From positions 1,831,166 to 1,895,165 of the forward strand of contig CM057158.1 in NCBI GenBank assembly GCA_029962745.1: a stretch of 64,000 bases of DNA, in the 5' to 3' direction. Position 1 is the stretch's first letter, and the number at the start of each line of letters is the position of its first letter. Under the pieces are notes generated by a model. That model saw nothing but the letters and a program-made list of their open reading frames with translations. It had not been told where the DNA came from and did no database searches. A program made the position numbers and the translations under genes. This DNA is from Echinometra lucunter (lineage: Eukaryota > Echinodermata > Echinoidea > Camarodonta > Echinometridae). Positions 46,300 through 57,296 of this stretch are shown here, piece after piece.

Positions 46300-47588
46300 A
46301 TTCTGCACAGTCTATATAGGTTAAGTGTTTAAAGTACCGGTGTTTTGCCTTTACTTTCGTTGGGGGGACCGAACACGGAACAGTAGATTACTCTCACCAC
46401 GCCACCGTAGCAACGCAACGCAATAATAAGAATGCAGAAATGAACGTTGAGGGCGTCTCGACCGGGCATATTATGCACCTCTCTTGTGATCTCTACACTA
46501 GTGCAAAGTTGATGTAACATGTAGAAAGAAAGATGAATAAAATATCTATCTATCTATCTATCTAAAAGTAAATGGGGTATGTAGGCCTATCCGACATAAA
46601 AAGGGGCACTAATCTTTTTTTAAAAGATTCAGTCACAAAAGGTGAAAAGGGACACTCACCTGAAGGGGAATCACACAATATGGGAAACGAAAAGGGGCAT
46701 TCATTAGAAGTAAAAAAAAAAAAAAAAAAAGGGCAAATTTCTCAGAAGAAAAAAAAAGCTATTTAGAGAGGGATACGGGCTTTAATCAATTGTATAAAGG
46801 GGATTTGTGGGTATTAAGAAGGACAACTTACAAAAGTTGGGGAACTGTAACTGCTCTTGCCCTCCCCCTCCCCCGAGCGCCGCCCCTCATACCAGTATAA
46901 TTTTGGAGTGAATTCGATTCCAAAACGAAGTGGTCGGTAATGACTAATGAAGTGCTCGACTCCTTTTGCATTTGAAACGAAACTTTGTTGATGATCGTTT
47001 TTAGTTCGTCGATCGATATGTCAATGCAATACTTTCGTCATTGCTTGATGATCCTCTTCACTTTTGGGATAATGAGAAAAAAGGGTATCATTGTTAAGAA
47101 ATTTTGCCTCTTCTTTTTGAGACCCAGAGGCAACGTGTTGTTGGTAGTGTGATATTATAATAGTTTCAACTTGCCATTTAAAATTGGGGTGGGAAAAACA
47201 CGTTATATTTGTTCTTCAAAAGGATTAGCTGGACTCTGGATATAACGAATAATAACTGTTACTTTTTTATGAAGATAAGAGGTTTTAGTTTAAATGTATA
47301 TAGGCCATACTGGTATCACATCATATTTTTAAAATAAGATTTCATTTGCTTTCGAATAAAAGTATAAGCCATGAGAAGAGAACACCATTAACCTTTCAAG
47401 AACACATCTGCTGTTGACAAACACATCTAGTCTATTAACCTTTAAAAATCATTGTCTGGTAAGGTCTTTATCGTGTGGTACGATTGAAATGATTTTTTTC
47501 ATAAAGTACTTTGTCAGTGCTAAACATTGTTGGCCTACATCTCGGTTGATCGACCTATGAGGACGTCATGTGTTCTTTTAAAAACATA
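46300..47588. other. Upstream region of CNBD1, no other gene seen
   Basis: Contains a (TATC)n run at 46541-46563 and A-rich, GGGGCACT-bearing repeat fragments (46590-46890) similar to sequence at 8690-8760 and 9690-9720. The CNBD1 promoter should lie here. A TATATAG string on the minus strand just above the start codon is noted but is not convincing as a TATA box. Confidence 0.4.
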
Positions 47589-47678
47589 CTACATCACAGA
47601 GGCGTCGATCCATTTTTCGGATTGGGGGGCAAGACGACCAAACGGAGATGAACCCACGGCTACTATTTGTACACACAC

Positions 47679-47685
<7 letters not shown>

Positions 47686-47722
<37 letters not shown>

Positions 47723-47727
47723 ATATG

Positions 47728-47780
<53 letters not shown>
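47686..47780 (+). repeat. (CA)n then (TA)n microsatellite
   Basis: CACACA run followed by TATATA run, near the left end of the 9-kb element. Confidence 0.95.
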
Positions 47781-47785
<5 letters not shown>

Positions 47786-48954
47786 AGGCCTATATCAACG
47801 TGAAGCATTTTCAAATTGGGGAAATTAAGTAACTTGCTATGTGAACCATCCTGCTTTTTTTTTTCAATTTTGCGAGCGAGCGAGCAAAAAAAACCAACAA
47901 ATTTCTTGTTATGAGAGAAGAGTTTCATATAGGCATAAATGATACCTGATATATATGTATATGGTTACTTCGCTGTCAAATATGAACTCTATTTTGTCAC
48001 ATCGCTGGTCCATTGTTGCTGCCCCCCAAACCACTCTGTTTTTTAATATTACGAGCGAGCGAAGCGAGCGAGGAAGTACACACTGTTTTTCATGGTAGAT
48101 GTAGTAAACCCTTAGGCAAATTACGCTGTGAGCCAATGAAACATCTACATTATCTATTCGGTCTCATCTCACCGAATTCGTTTGCTTTTCAAAACCATTC
48201 ATATGAAACGAGCGAGCGCAGCGAGCGAGGAAAAATATACCCTTTTCTATATGATAGAAGTGCTATTTCGTCATCATAAAAATGTGATAAAAATGTGATA
48301 TGCGTTATACAAGAACGGAATATTATTATTATCATTATCATCAGAATACACTATAAACCAGTCATGCCTGTATGATATCTAAATAATACATCCGATCACC
48401 TGTGTGCCGAATAATTATGACACTGTTTTAGCTACCTCGCTTGCAGTCCGAATCCATTCTGTTTCTACTATCGCGAGCAAAGTCAACGACCGATCCCGGC
48501 AAAATTATATGGATTCGTCCCAAAATCTTTGTCAACCACCTTGCTGCCCATATATAATAACATGATCACAATAAGTGATCATTAATATTTTGGGAGAAGC
48601 TTGGCTGGACGCAGTCAGATATAGGAACACATTATCACTAGACCATCAATATTCAAATAACGAACAAAGTCACAAAAGGTAAACAGTGAGGTCAACAAGA
48701 GGTTACCATAACAATTGTGCTGAAAGCGCGCTTTCGCCCAAGACGTCATTGCTTCACACGTTTTTCTGCCCGAAGGCAACAAATTTTATTCCCTCCCACC
48801 CAGCCCAGATTACAATGTATACATTTAATGTCATATGCAAGTGATAGCTATCTTATACAATTTTTGTGGTGGGATATGATGGATATATATGAATACACAT
48901 GCAGTTGCATGGTCACAGGCTGGGCAACATGAAGAAGCCCGCTCAACATTAAGA

Positions 48955-49764
48955 TGAGCCAAGTTGGTTAATGTATCTAGATCAGTCCGAATCGCATAAT
49001 GGCGGGATTTCTCGTTCGTTATATTGATGACCCATGTTCAGTACATTTCTCTGGATTGCTCCAAATCGTGTAATGGCCAGAGTTTGTGTAGGATGGGGCA
49101 GTTTGCCTGCCACTGTAGTTACCATCCTGTAGGCAGGTAAACCGTTTGAAGGTCAAGTTACCATTGCCCAGCTTGCTCATCATCCCGATGAGCCACGCTT
49201 AGTATATTTATATAGTTGCCCCAGATGATACCAGTTCACGTAACGGCGGGAGGTTGGGTAGGATGGGGCAGCTTGCCTGTCACTGTAGTTACCATGCCGT
49301 TGGCAGGTAAACCATTTGCGGGTCGAGTTATCATCGCCCAGCTCACTTGCCAATCTAGTTACCATCCCGTTGGCTGGTGAAGCGTTTGTGGGGTCAAGTT
49401 ACCATTGCCCAACTCGCTCATCATTCTGATGAGCCATGTTTGGTTAATTTATCTGGATTGCTCCAAATCGTGTAATGGCCAGAGTTTGTGTAGGATGGGG
49501 CAGTTTGCCTGCCACTGTAGTTACCATCCTGTAGGCAGGTAAACCGTTTGCAGGTCAAGTTACTATTGCCCAGCTTGCTCATCATCCCGGTGAGCCACGC
49601 TTAATATATTTATATAGTTGCCCCAGATGATACCAGTTCACGTAACGGCGGGAGGTTGGGTAGGATGGGGCAGCTTGCCTGCCACTGTAGTTACCATGCC
49701 GTCGGCAGGTAAACCATCTGCGGGTCGAGTTATCATCGCCCAGCTCACTTGCCAATCTAGTTAC
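48955..49764 (+). repeat. ~400-bp tandem array, left part
   Basis: Degenerate units contain GTAGGATGGGGCAGTTTGCC, GCAGGTAAACCGTTTGC and GCTCATCATCCCGATGAGCC. The segment starting GTTGCCCCAGATGATACC recurs at 49215 and 49617 (402 bp apart) with subrepeats of about half that. The array resumes at 54945 after the retrotransposon. Confidence 0.88.
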
Positions 49765-49955
49765 TGTAGTGATATTACTATTATAAAGGTCTGAAGACAA
49801 GACTATCACTTCATAGTGTGCCTAGTCAAGACATGTCGTCATCGTCATCGCGTCAATTCATCCTCCTAATAAAAGGCCAAGTTAAGCCTCCATAGTTATA
49901 AAAGACCTGTGTTATGAGTATTATATATACATCGGCCTACCAATAAACCGATATA
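49765..49955 (+). repeat. 5' LTR of the Ty3/gypsy element
   Basis: 191 bp beginning TGTAGTGATATTACTATTAT and ending ACCGATATA. It contains AATAAAAGG (about 49868) and AATAAACCG near its end, candidate poly(A) signals. It matches the 3' LTR by eye. Confidence 0.95.
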
Positions 49956-50398
49956 TGGTGTCAGGATCATCGAATCCAGTGGTAAGGAAGAATAGGAGGA
50001 TAATTTTAAGGTACGGACCGGGAGAAGTCGATGACGTCGTATCAATTCAGCGTACGTGATAGATTGCGCAATAGTGAATTGAGTGTGAATTGCATGCATG
50101 TGTGTGTACTAACGTGAACGTGAAGTGACTAAACAGCTGATTGTTGTGATCGATGCAATGCAGTTGTGATTGCCTTGGTGAAGGAACTGTGAATTCTGGT
50201 TACGCTACGATCTAAAAGATATAGGTAACTCGAGCATTGCATAGTTGCCTAAATAAACTGAACTAAATAGTGTAAATAAGTGCTATAAGCCACTAGGGCA
50301 GCAACTAAACTAGTGATTAGTTTAATTGTAGGGATCGGCTCTAACATTGACACACTAATAACCCCTCACCATACATAATATCTGTACACATATCCATC

Positions 50399-50488
50399 AT
50401 GGCTACTAGTCTTAGTCAACCAGCACCGCTAGATTTGTTGACCGGAAATATCGCGGAAAATTGGAAAAAGTTCCGACAAGCGATTTGA
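50399..50488 (+). pseudogene. Start of the retrotransposon gag frame, cut by a frame change
   Basis: An ATG at 50399 opens 29 codons and meets a TGA at 50486-50488. The following long frame (from about 50490) is offset by one base, and the stretch before 50490 in its frame is also open. This is what a single-base insertion or deletion around 50478-50486 would produce in an originally continuous gag-pol frame. It may be a real disabling mutation or a sequencing error. Confidence 0.65.
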
Positions 50489-50489
50489 G

Positions 50490-53400
50490 TTGTACAATGT
50501 AGCCAGTGGAATGGCTGAGAAAGAGGATAAATCCCAATGCTCATTATTCTTGCATTGCATAGGTGATGCAGCCTTGCAAGTGTATAACACATTTGTCTTT
50601 GCAAATGATGATGACAAGATGAAGTTGAAAGTTGTCATGAAGAAATTTGAAGAATATTGCATGCCTAAAAGAAATGTCACATATGAAAGACACAAGTTCT
50701 TCACACGCTCACAAAACACACATGAGACAATTGATCAGTATGCAACAAATTTGAGAAACAAGGCACAGTCATGTGAATTTGGAGAGCTAACTGAGAGTTT
50801 GATACAAGATCGCATTATCTGTGGAATGACTGATAATAGCGTGAGAGAGAGATTGTTGAGACAAGAAGACTTGAATCTTCAAAAGACTTTGCAGTTGTGT
50901 CGTGCTGCTGAAACTACACGAGCTCAGGCCAAAGAGCTGTGTTCCCAGGATGAGAATTTGTCAGTAGATGCTCTCGGTAGTAAGAGAAAATCCTTTCCAG
51001 GTACAAAACACAAACAAAATTCCAGACAAACTCAAGGTACTAGTCAAAATGTGAGACCGAAACAGGGTCAAGGTCAGAAATCCATTCAGAAATCCAGGAA
51101 TGCCTGTACCAGGTGTGGTAATTTCCATGGTAAGAGTAATTGTCCGGCTCAAGGTCAGATTTGTCGAAAGTGCGGACTACGTAATCACTTTGCCAAGTGT
51201 TGTAAGACACCAATACACAAAGCAGTCAATGAATTGCGAGAAGATACGGGATTTGTTACCAAAACCCCTACTGAATTCCTTGTTGATGCTATCGATAGAG
51301 ATGGGTCAAAGGATGAGTGGAAAGCTGAGATTGAGGTCAATGAAACTCTAGTAAACTTCAAGCTTGATACAGGAGCGCAAACAAGTACAATTTCTGAATC
51401 AGTCTATCAGAAACTGAAACCGAAACCAAAGTTGCATTCGGTGACAACACAGTTGTCAGGATATGGTGGAACGCATATTCCTGCAAAAGGTCGCTGCTAT
51501 ACGCAAGTCCGATACAAGGGTATTTCCCACAACATGGCATTTTTCGTAGTGCCTGGCAATAGTCAACCATTACTTGGCTTACAAGATTGCGAAAGGCTGA
51601 AACTTGTGAAGCGCGTCCATGTCGTTGAAAAGAACTCAAACAATGCAATTGTTGATGAATACTCAGATGTGTTCGAAGGCCTAGGATGTTTGCCAGGAAA
51701 ACATCATATTGTGTTGGTAGAAAACGCACAGCCAGTGAAACACGCATGTCGCAAAGTTCCATTTCCAATTCGTGACAAACTAAAGCAAGAATTAGACAAA
51801 ATGGAGCGCATGAATGTCATTCAATCAGTGGATGAGCCAACAGATTGGGTCTCATCATTAGTTGTCGTGACTAAAAAGAATGGAAAGCTTAGGGTATGTT
51901 TAGACCCACGAGACCTAAACAAAGTGATCAAACGAGAACACTATCAGTTACCATCACGTGATGAAATCACAGCAGAATTTGCCAATGCAAAGTATTTCAG
52001 CAAACTAGATGCTTCCAGTGGATTTTGGCAAATTGAGTTGGATGAACCAAGTTCAAAACTATGTACATTCATAACACCCTTTGGTAGATACAGATTTCTC
52101 AGGTTACCATTTGGTATCTGTAGTGCACCAGAAGTATTTCACAAGATAATACACAACATGTTTGTACATGTACCAGGTGTCAATACTATGATGGATGACA
52201 TTGTGGTATATGGAAGCACTCAGGACGAACATGATGATCGTCTGAGGCAAGTCTTAGACATTGCACGCAAATCAAACCTAAAACTCAATCGAGACAAGTG
52301 TGAGTTCAGTGTGAACCAGTTAACCTTCATTGGTGACATGATCACTCAAAATGGAATCAGTCCAGATCCAAAAAAGGTTACAGCCATCAGAAACATGGCT
52401 AGACCAGCCTGCAAACAAGATGTACAACGTTTCTTGGGAATGATAAATTACCAAAGCAAGTTCATTCCAAACCTATCTACAAGGTCAGCTCCCCTCAGAG
52501 TCCTACTGGACAAGAATACAGAGTGGATGTGGGAAGATGAACAAGAAAAGGCATGGCACGAGTTGAAAGAAACTCTGATGAAGCAGCCAGTGCTACACTT
52601 CTATGATTCCACAAAGCCCACGAAGATATCAGCTGACGCTTCCAAGAATGGCCTAGGAGCAGTTCTCCTACAGCAACATGAACAGAATTGGCATCCGATA
52701 GCGTATGCATCTAGAGCTATGACTGATGCAGAGACACGTTACGCTCAGATAGAAAAAGAATTGCTAGCTATCACATACGGTTGTGAAAGATTCCACCAGT
52801 ATATCTACGGTCAAGTGATAGAAGTAGAGACAGATCATAAGCCACTCATTCCATTGTTTACCAAGCCACTGAGTGACTGTCCACTAAGGATCCAACGTCT
52901 TCTGATCAGGGTGCAGAGATACGACTTGAAAGTGTCCTACACGCCTGGCAAATTCATGTATACTGCAGATGCATTGTCAAGAGCAGTAGATCCTGAAGCT
53001 GAACAGAATCAAGAACGCGAAGAAGACATCAAAGTCTATGTAGATGCTATCATCGAAACACTACCTGTGACTACAAACAGAAAGACACAATTTGTTGAAG
53101 AGACAAAGAAAGATGAAACACTACAGCAGCTCAGTCAAGTCATCAACACAGGATGGCCAGCTGCAAAACACCAATGTCCAATGACTCTTAGACCATACTG
53201 GAATGTCAAAAATGAGCTTTCAGAAGCCAATGGCTTAATCCTAAAAGGTAGCAGAATTGTAGTTCCAGTATCAATGAGAAAGCAAATGCTCAACAAGATA
53301 CATGAAGGACATTTGGGTATAGAGAAGTGCAAGAGAAGGGCACGTGAAGTTCTCTTTTGGCCGCAGATGAACCATGATATCACTGAAATGGTTCAAAATT

Positions 53401-54371
53401 GTACAGCATGTATGATGTACAAACCCCAACAACAGCAAGAAAGTCTGCAACATCACCAGACTCCAGAGAGACCATGGCAAAAAGTCGCATCCGACTTGTT
53501 CACATTCAATGGTAAAGACTACTTAGTTGTCGTAGACTATTACTCCCAGTTCATCGAGCTACGTACTATGACAACAACAAGCAGCCAAGCCGTGATCACA
53601 CAGTTGAAGGAGATATTCTCTAGACACGGTACACCTTGTGAACTAGTATCAGACAATGGTCCCCAATACGCAAGTCGTGAGTTCAAAGCCTTTGCAACTG
53701 ACTGGGATTTTGTCCACACAACAACCAGTCCATACTATCCCCAGTCCAATGGTCGCGCAGAGGGAGCAGTCAAGATAGCCAAAAATCTACTGCGCAAGTG
53801 CCAGCAGAGTGGTCAAGACATCTACCGAGCTCTTCAAATCTACAGAAGCTCACCACTCGACTGTGGCAAATCCCCTGCAGAACTCCTCTACAATCGCCGC
53901 TTGAGATCTAACCTGCCTATGATGGACAACCTTCTTAATCCACAGAACATTGATCCTCGTCAGGTGAAGGAAAGGAAGGAAAGGCAGAAGGCGAAACAGA
54001 AACAACGCTATGACCAACATGCTCGTGATCTTCCAAAGCTTCACATCGGTCAGCATGTCAGACTTCTTGATACGCAAACCAACAGATGGTCACAGCAAGG
54101 CGTTGTCAAGGCCGAACTACCAAATCGGTCTTATCTGATAGAAACTGAATATGGTGTGACACGTCGAAGGAACCGCCGTCACATCAGGCCAGCCCCACAT
54201 ACAGACCAGTATCCGTCGCATGATATCGACGACGATGATGCACATCCAAGAGATGATGATGCTAGCCCCCAAGCAGTAGATGCACCATCAACATCTGCCC
54301 CATCAACTGCTACATATACAACCAGGAGTGGACGCAACGTGAAGCCACCAGCTCGCTTAATTGAACAGTGA
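50490..54371 (+). CDS. Gag-Pol polyprotein of the Ty3/gypsy element
   Basis: 1293 codons without a stop; the first codon here is TTG, so the natural start lies upstream. Domains in order with approximate residues: gag capsid region (1-180); two CCHC zinc knuckles (205-240, CTRCGNFHGKSNC and CRKCGLRNHFAKCC); aspartic protease with LDTGAQTS (292); reverse transcriptase with LPFGICSAP and the MMDD catalytic box (about 568); RNase H with SADASKNGLGAVL (714); integrase with an HHCC zinc domain (938-980) and the D, D, E catalytic set (DLF near 1001, SDNGPQYAS near 1055, SNGRAEGAVK near 1091); then a basic tail ending in an Asp-rich, low-complexity stretch. A single fused frame with two zinc knuckles is characteristic of the Mag lineage, which includes sea urchin SURL elements. 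All catalytic residues look intact. Confidence 0.95.
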   Translation: MYNVASGMAEKEDKSQCSLFLHCIGDAALQVYNTFVFANDDDKMKLKVVMKKFEEYCMPKRNVTYERHKFFTRSQNTHETIDQYATNLRNKAQSCEFGELTESLIQDRIICGMTDNSVRERLLRQEDLNLQKTLQLCRAAETTRAQAKELCSQDENLSVDALGSKRKSFPGTKHKQNSRQTQGTSQNVRPKQGQGQKSIQKSRNACTRCGNFHGKSNCPAQGQICRKCGLRNHFAKCCKTPIHKAVNELREDTGFVTKTPTEFLVDAIDRDGSKDEWKAEIEVNETLVNFKLDTGAQTSTISESVYQKLKPKPKLHSVTTQLSGYGGTHIPAKGRCYTQVRYKGISHNMAFFVVPGNSQPLLGLQDCERLKLVKRVHVVEKNSNNAIVDEYSDVFEGLGCLPGKHHIVLVENAQPVKHACRKVPFPIRDKLKQELDKMERMNVIQSVDEPTDWVSSLVVVTKKNGKLRVCLDPRDLNKVIKREHYQLPSRDEITAEFANAKYFSKLDASSGFWQIELDEPSSKLCTFITPFGRYRFLRLPFGICSAPEVFHKIIHNMFVHVPGVNTMMDDIVVYGSTQDEHDDRLRQVLDIARKSNLKLNRDKCEFSVNQLTFIGDMITQNGISPDPKKVTAIRNMARPACKQDVQRFLGMINYQSKFIPNLSTRSAPLRVLLDKNTEWMWEDEQEKAWHELKETLMKQPVLHFYDSTKPTKISADASKNGLGAVLLQQHEQNWHPIAYASRAMTDAETRYAQIEKELLAITYGCERFHQYIYGQVIEVETDHKPLIPLFTKPLSDCPLRIQRLLIRVQRYDLKVSYTPGKFMYTADALSRAVDPEAEQNQEREEDIKVYVDAIIETLPVTTNRKTQFVEETKKDETLQQLSQVINTGWPAAKHQCPMTLRPYWNVKNELSEANGLILKGSRIVVPVSMRKQMLNKIHEGHLGIEKCKRRAREVLFWPQMNHDITEMVQNCTACMMYKPQQQQESLQHHQTPERPWQKVASDLFTFNGKDYLVVVDYYSQFIELRTMTTTSSQAVITQLKEIFSRHGTPCELVSDNGPQYASREFKAFATDWDFVHTTTSPYYPQSNGRAEGAVKIAKNLLRKCQQSGQDIYRALQIYRSSPLDCGKSPAELLYNRRLRSNLPMMDNLLNPQNIDPRQVKERKERQKAKQKQRYDQHARDLPKLHIGQHVRLLDTQTNRWSQQGVVKAELPNRSYLIETEYGVTRRRNRRHIRPAPHTDQYPSHDIDDDDAHPRDDDASPQAVDAPSTSAPSTATYTTRSGRNVKPPARLIEQ

Positions 54372-54740
54372 ATTGAAGAAACACTAACTTGAAAGAAACT
54401 GTAAACCTTCAAGAAATCAAAATCAAACCTGAACTGAACTTATAATATCACAGGATTTGGAAACATTTATTATCAACGAAATTGCCAAGGACTGAAGAAT
54501 GATTATTTTGAAACGACTCTAATTACAAGGACTCTCTCTCTGAAGTTTTCGGGCAACATAATTATTTCAGCACCACATGATTATGCACATTGTATGTTTA
54601 TCATATTGAAGGCTGTTTACAGAAACTAAGGTTAAACAGGCTTCAAAGAAATTGTTATCATGTCTTTAAATGTAAAGGCACAAGATGGAAAAATACTTGT
54701 TGTACTTGTCTAAAACAAAAAGTAAAAACAAGTTCTTTTT

Positions 54741-54753
54741 AAAGAAAGGGAGG
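54741..54753 (+). other. Polypurine tract of the Ty3/gypsy element
   Basis: AAAGAAAGGGAGG immediately before the 3' LTR, the expected plus-strand primer site for reverse transcription. Confidence 0.85.
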
Positions 54754-54944
54754 TGTAGTGATATTACTATTATAAAGGTCTGAAGACAAGACTATCACTT
54801 CATAGTGTGCCTAGTCAAGACATGTCGTCATCGTCATCGCGTCAATTCATCCTCCTAATAAAAGGCCAAGTTAAGCCTCCATAGTTATAAAAGACCTGTG
54901 TTATGAGTATTATATATACATCGGCCTACCAATAAACCGATATA
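54754..54944 (+). repeat. 3' LTR of the Ty3/gypsy element
   Basis: 191 bp, the same as the 5' LTR by eye, followed by the target duplication GTTAC. Confidence 0.95.
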
Positions 54945-55540
54945 GTTACCATTCAGTTGGCTGGTGAAGTGTTTGCGGGGTCAAGTTACCATTGCCCATG
55001 TGTGGTACATTTATCTGGATTTATCTGGATTGCTCCAAATCGTGTAATGGCCAGAGTTTGTGTAGGATGGGGCAGTTTGCCTGCCACTGTAGTTACTATC
55101 CTGTAGGCAGGTAAACCGTTTGCAGGTCAAGTTACTATTGTCCAGCTGGCTCATCATCCCGATGCGCCATGCTTAGTATATTTATCTAGTTTGCCCCAGA
55201 TGATACCAGTTCACGTAACGGCGGGAGGTTGGGTAGGATGGGGCAGCCTGCCTGCCACCGTAGTTACCATCGGTCTGGCAGGTGAACCGATTGCTGGGTC
55301 AGGTTACCACCGCCCTGCTCGTTCATCATTTTGACGGGTCATCCTCAGTAGTTTGATCTAAATTGTGTAGAGTGCTAAAAACGATATGATGCTTCGAATC
55401 ACGTAATGGTGGGAAGTTAGGTGGAAGGTGTTTTGGGGGCATTAGCATCACAAGAAAGATGCGAATTGCCACTCTAGGTACCATCCTGTTGGCAGGTAAA
55501 CTGCTTGCTGGGTCGAGTTACCACCGCCCAGCAATCACTC
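54945..55540 (+). repeat. ~400-bp tandem array, right part
   Basis: Continuation of the 48955-49764 array with increasing divergence toward 55500. The retrotransposon sits in a GTTAC of one unit. Confidence 0.85.
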
Positions 55541-56429
55541 GATAAATATTTATACCAGTCCTTATGCCACTCAAAAGGCATAAAAGTGTTTACTCTGTAC
55601 TTGTTCGGTAATAAGTAATGGTAACCGAATATTTTTGCATACTTGAAATTAGTCCAGTTACTATGTTGTGAAAACGGTATTAAAACACTAACTTACATGA
55701 CTGACCGTGTTCTCATGAGTTTGACACAAGACAAAGTGTCGAGTTTGAATACTGCCTTATGTTAAAAGAAGTGTTAAAAACTGCGAGACATATCACTGTT
55801 TATTGTATGAGTGTGCCTTAATATTGTATCCAAATGGCACGGAGTTGGTATCCCTGCATTCTAGCAAATAAGGCAGATTGTTCTGGTATTCTGTATATCT
55901 GTTGGTTATATTATGAATCGTATTCAAATGGCATCACGTTTGTATCGCTGCCTTCGAGCAGAATTAAACAACAAGCAATGGCAATCCCGAGTCCACAGAG
56001 CTTTCTTTCCAAAATGATACTTTGGAATCTCGCTGCTATAATAAGCTACTTGCTGCCCGAAATCACCTTGTATCTAGCTTTAACCAGCGAGAGTACAGTG
56101 GAGTAGCGAGCGAGTTAACGAAAAATATGTCTTTGTTTTGCGGTTTGTTTTTTTTATCCAGGCCGTTATCTCCTGAAATTTGCCACTCGATTTCTAGGAG
56201 TGATATCTTGTTTGGTTATATTACTTCCTATGAGTAGAAGAATAATATAACATTAGATAGAAACACAAGACGCAAACCGATTTCCTTTCATAAGAATAGT
56301 AATTATCATCGGTGTTGGTTAAGATACAATAAATGCGAGCGAGCGAAGCGAGCGAGCTCTTCCCAGTGTCCAATTTTATTTCTTTTTTCTTGTTTTACGC
56401 TTTCATTTCACTTCCTTCCTTTTCCTTCC

Positions 56430-56444
<15 letters not shown>
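55541..56444. other. Right unique flank inside the 9-kb element
   Basis: AT-rich sequence without a supported gene, with GAGCGAGCG motifs at about 56103 and 56335-56358 close to the right terminus. Confidence 0.5.
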
Positions 56445-56469
<25 letters not shown>

Positions 56470-56884
56470 GGGGGGGGGTTGGGAAATTATTGGGGGGGGG
56501 GGGGCAAAATGATATCTTTGCCCCCCGAAATTTTCTTGGGGGGGGCAACTGCCCCCCTTCCCCCCCCCCCCCCCCCCCCCAGGATCGACGCCTCTGCTAC
56601 ATCATCCTTTTACATGCACAGAGATTTCAACTGCAAATCATGATTGTTAAGTGCCATCAGAATGGGGAACGATCGAGGCAAAAAGAGTCACAAATTTTCC
56701 TTATTATTATTTTGTCATCATAAGAATCCCGGTATTCCGGGGGTGTGTCTCATTGAGGTCTGGTCTCATTGAGATCATCCGCGTACGTGAAAATTTGTCT
56801 TGTCATGTGATATGTGATTTCATCTTTCGCACAAGTTGGGCCTTGAGTACTTGATTATCAAGGGGATTTGGCGCCGCTCTCATA

Positions 56885-57296
56885 TATTATCGTCATCATC
56901 ATCATCATTATTATTATTATTATTATTTTTATCGTCATCATCATCATCATCATTATTATTATTATTATCGTCATCATCATCATCATCATTATCATCATCA
57001 TTATTATTATTATCGTCATCGTCATCATCATCATCATCATCGTCATTATTATTATCATTATTATTATTATTATTATCATTATTATTATCATTATTATTAT
57101 TTTATCATCATCATCATCGTCATTATTATTATCATTATTATTATTAGTATTATTATTATCATTATTATTATTATTATCATCATTATTATCATCATCATCA
57201 TCGTCATTATTATTATCATTATTATTATTAGTATTATTATTATCATTATTATTATTATTATCATCATTATTATCATCATCATCATCATCATCATTA
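56885..57296 (+). repeat. (ATC)n/(ATT)n trinucleotide microsatellite with a segmental duplication
   Basis: About 410 bp of TCA and TTA units. A block of about 87 bp (57109-57195) is repeated next to itself. All six frames stay largely open, giving Ile/Ser/Leu/Met homopolymer-like artefacts. Confidence 0.95.

Larger units (their letters stand above)
49765..54944 (+). mobile_element. Ty3/gypsy LTR retrotransposon, Mag/SURL-like (5.18 kb)
   Basis: Two 191-bp LTRs (49765-49955 and 54754-54944) show no difference by eye and are flanked by a 5-bp duplication GTTAC (49760-49764 and 54945-54949). A primer binding site starting TGGTGTCAGG follows the 5' LTR at once (49956), as for a tRNA-Leu-type primer. 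A polypurine tract AAAGAAAGGGAGG (54741-54753) directly precedes the 3' LTR. The single long reading frame has the order nucleocapsid, protease, RT, RNase H, integrase, which is the Ty3/gypsy order. Identical LTRs point to a very recent insertion into the tandem array. Confidence 0.95.
47597..56596. mobile_element. Giant 9.0-kb element with hAT-type ends
   Basis: The inverted ends CAGAGGCGTCGATCC and GGATCGACGCCTCTG are flanked by a perfect 8-bp duplication CTACATCA (47589-47596 and 56597-56604). Next to the ends are a G-run (left) and a very long C-run (right, about 56555-56580). GAGCGAGCGAAGCGAGCGAG motifs lie near both ends (47872, 48050, 48211; 56103, 56335). Inside are a ~400-bp-period tandem array and a complete LTR retrotransposon (49765-54944). 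Without the retrotransposon the element would be about 3.8 kb. No hAT transposase was found, so it would need a transposase in trans. Confidence 0.88.

Noticed and set aside
50961..54412. Minus-strand open frames opposite the retrotransposon polyprotein
   Set aside because: Shadows of the long plus-strand gag-pol frame.
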